NCBI GenBank assembly: GCA_963737225.1
Contig: CAVTSA010000002.1
Location: forward strand, 248,001-312,000
DNA length: 64,000 nucleotides
Direction: 5' to 3'
From: CAVTSA01 sp963737225
GTDB taxonomy: Bacteria > Chloroflexota > Dormibacteria > Dormibacterales > Dormibacteraceae
Each line of letters starts with the position of its first letter. Within the stretch, counting starts at the first letter, position 1. The notes under the pieces are model-generated. The model was not told the origin of the DNA. It saw nothing but the letters and a program-made list of their open reading frames with translations, and ran no database searches. Both the position numbers and the translations under genes were made by a program. Shown here piece after piece: positions 63,537 through 64,000 of this stretch.

Positions 63537-64000
63537 GCGGCACGGACGTGGCGGCGCGGAGGCTGGCGAAAAGAGGGACCAGGTCGGCGAGCTGATGGTG
63601 CGCGTTGAGCCCGCTGGTGCTGGGGAGCACCCACAGCTGCGCGGGGCCGAGATCCTCCGGCTGGCGTCCCGGCTCGAGCACCGGGATGCCGAACGCCGTC
63701 CGCGCCGCGCCGATGCCGACGATCGCGACCGCGCGGGGCCTCCACTCCTCGACCAGGCCTCGCAGGCGCCGGCCACCTGCCCGGAACTCCTCCGCCGTCA
63801 GCTCGTCGGCACGGGCGGTCGCGCGTGCCACCAGGTTGGTGCAGCCGAGACCGTACTCGACCAGCGTCGCGTCCTCCTCCGGCGGCACCCGGCGCGGAGT
63901 GAACCCCGACGCATGAAGCGCCGGCCAGAAGCGGTTCCCGGGCCGTGCGTAGTGATGGCCCGCCCAACCCGAGAACAAACTCGGGTTGATCCCACAGAAC
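63520..64000 (-). CDS. mug: Mug-type G/U mismatch uracil-DNA glycosylase, 5' end outside window
   Basis: About 160 residues are visible, open at the right edge: motif FCGINPSLFSGWAGHHYARPGNRFWPALHASGFTP (catalytic Asn in GINPS), YGLGCTNLVARATARADELTAEEF and C-terminal WVLPSTSGLNAH. This is the Mug/TDG group that removes U or T opposite G. Its last codons (PECPQ) fall in the 13-bp inverted repeat. The start lies beyond base 64000. Confidence 0.92.
   Translation of the reverse strand, partial: FCGINPSLFSGWAGHHYARPGNRFWPALHASGFTPRRVPPEEDATLVEYGLGCTNLVARATARADELTAEEFRAGGRRLRGLVEEWRPRAVAIVGIGAARTAFGIPVLEPGRQPEDLGPAQLWVLPSTSGLNAHHQLADLVPLFASLRAATSVPPECPQ

Overview
The window is GC-rich (roughly 68-70 percent by eye) and bacterial. 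Starts are a mix of ATG, GTG and TTG behind strong GGAGG-type ribosome sites. The gene mix (DUF6596 ECF sigma factor, class II UvrA-like protein, Lhr helicase, S53 peptidase, Nei2-like glycosylase, many VOC proteins, two NarL-type regulators) fits a soil actinobacterium or a high-GC Chloroflexota lineage such as Dormibacteria or Limnocylindria. No 16S rRNA or ribosomal protein gene is present, so the phylum is not settled.

Layout. 1-4.5 kb: a DUF899 protein, a DegT-type aminotransferase homologue whose catalytic lysine codon reads Glu, a hexapeptide acetyltransferase and a response regulator. 4.5-7 kb: a membrane-anchored Ala/Val/Thr/Pro/Ser protein with a tandem 33-residue (99 bp) repeat, broken by about seven frameshifts. 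7-23.9 kb: a TetR-controlled ABC exporter, AraC regulator, UvrA-like ABC protein, a Rieske oxygenase with its reductase, an ECF sigma factor, a cupredoxin-like lipoprotein, a second response regulator and several VOC proteins. 24-30.5 kb: a very large beta-helix membrane protein divergent from two coupled unknown genes and a diacylglycerol-kinase-like gene.

30.6-41 kb is a graveyard of integrated DNA at a tRNA-Pro(GGG) gene. The 3' end of the tRNA is repeated once exactly (52 bp) and once in decayed form. A truncated tyrosine recombinase sits beside the tRNA, and between the copies lie broken catabolic genes (hydroxy-acid oxidase, CocE-type hydrolase, SDR, methyltransferase) plus three insertion sequences. 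Removing two of the IS elements restores the methyltransferase frame exactly.

41-64 kb looks like ordinary chromosome: a 2-oxoacid dehydrogenase E1 alpha/beta pair, TcuAB-like tricarballylate oxidation genes, a sugar operon (GH1 glucosidase, two TIM-barrel isomerases, Gfo/Idh dehydrogenase), an S53 peptidase, a Nei-type glycosylase, Lhr helicase, a TrmH-type methyltransferase, a two-subunit sulfopyruvate-decarboxylase-like enzyme and the end of a Mug-type uracil-DNA glycosylase.

Two themes cut across the regions. First, short paired-palindrome elements of about 62 bp recur between genes in two sequence classes (five and two copies), and in two cases supply the last codons of a gene. Second, many genes that look otherwise intact carry single-base frameshifts, mostly in G/C-rich tracts, which suggests residual assembly error. 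Frameshifted genes outside the tRNA islands should not be taken as genuinely dead without checking reads.
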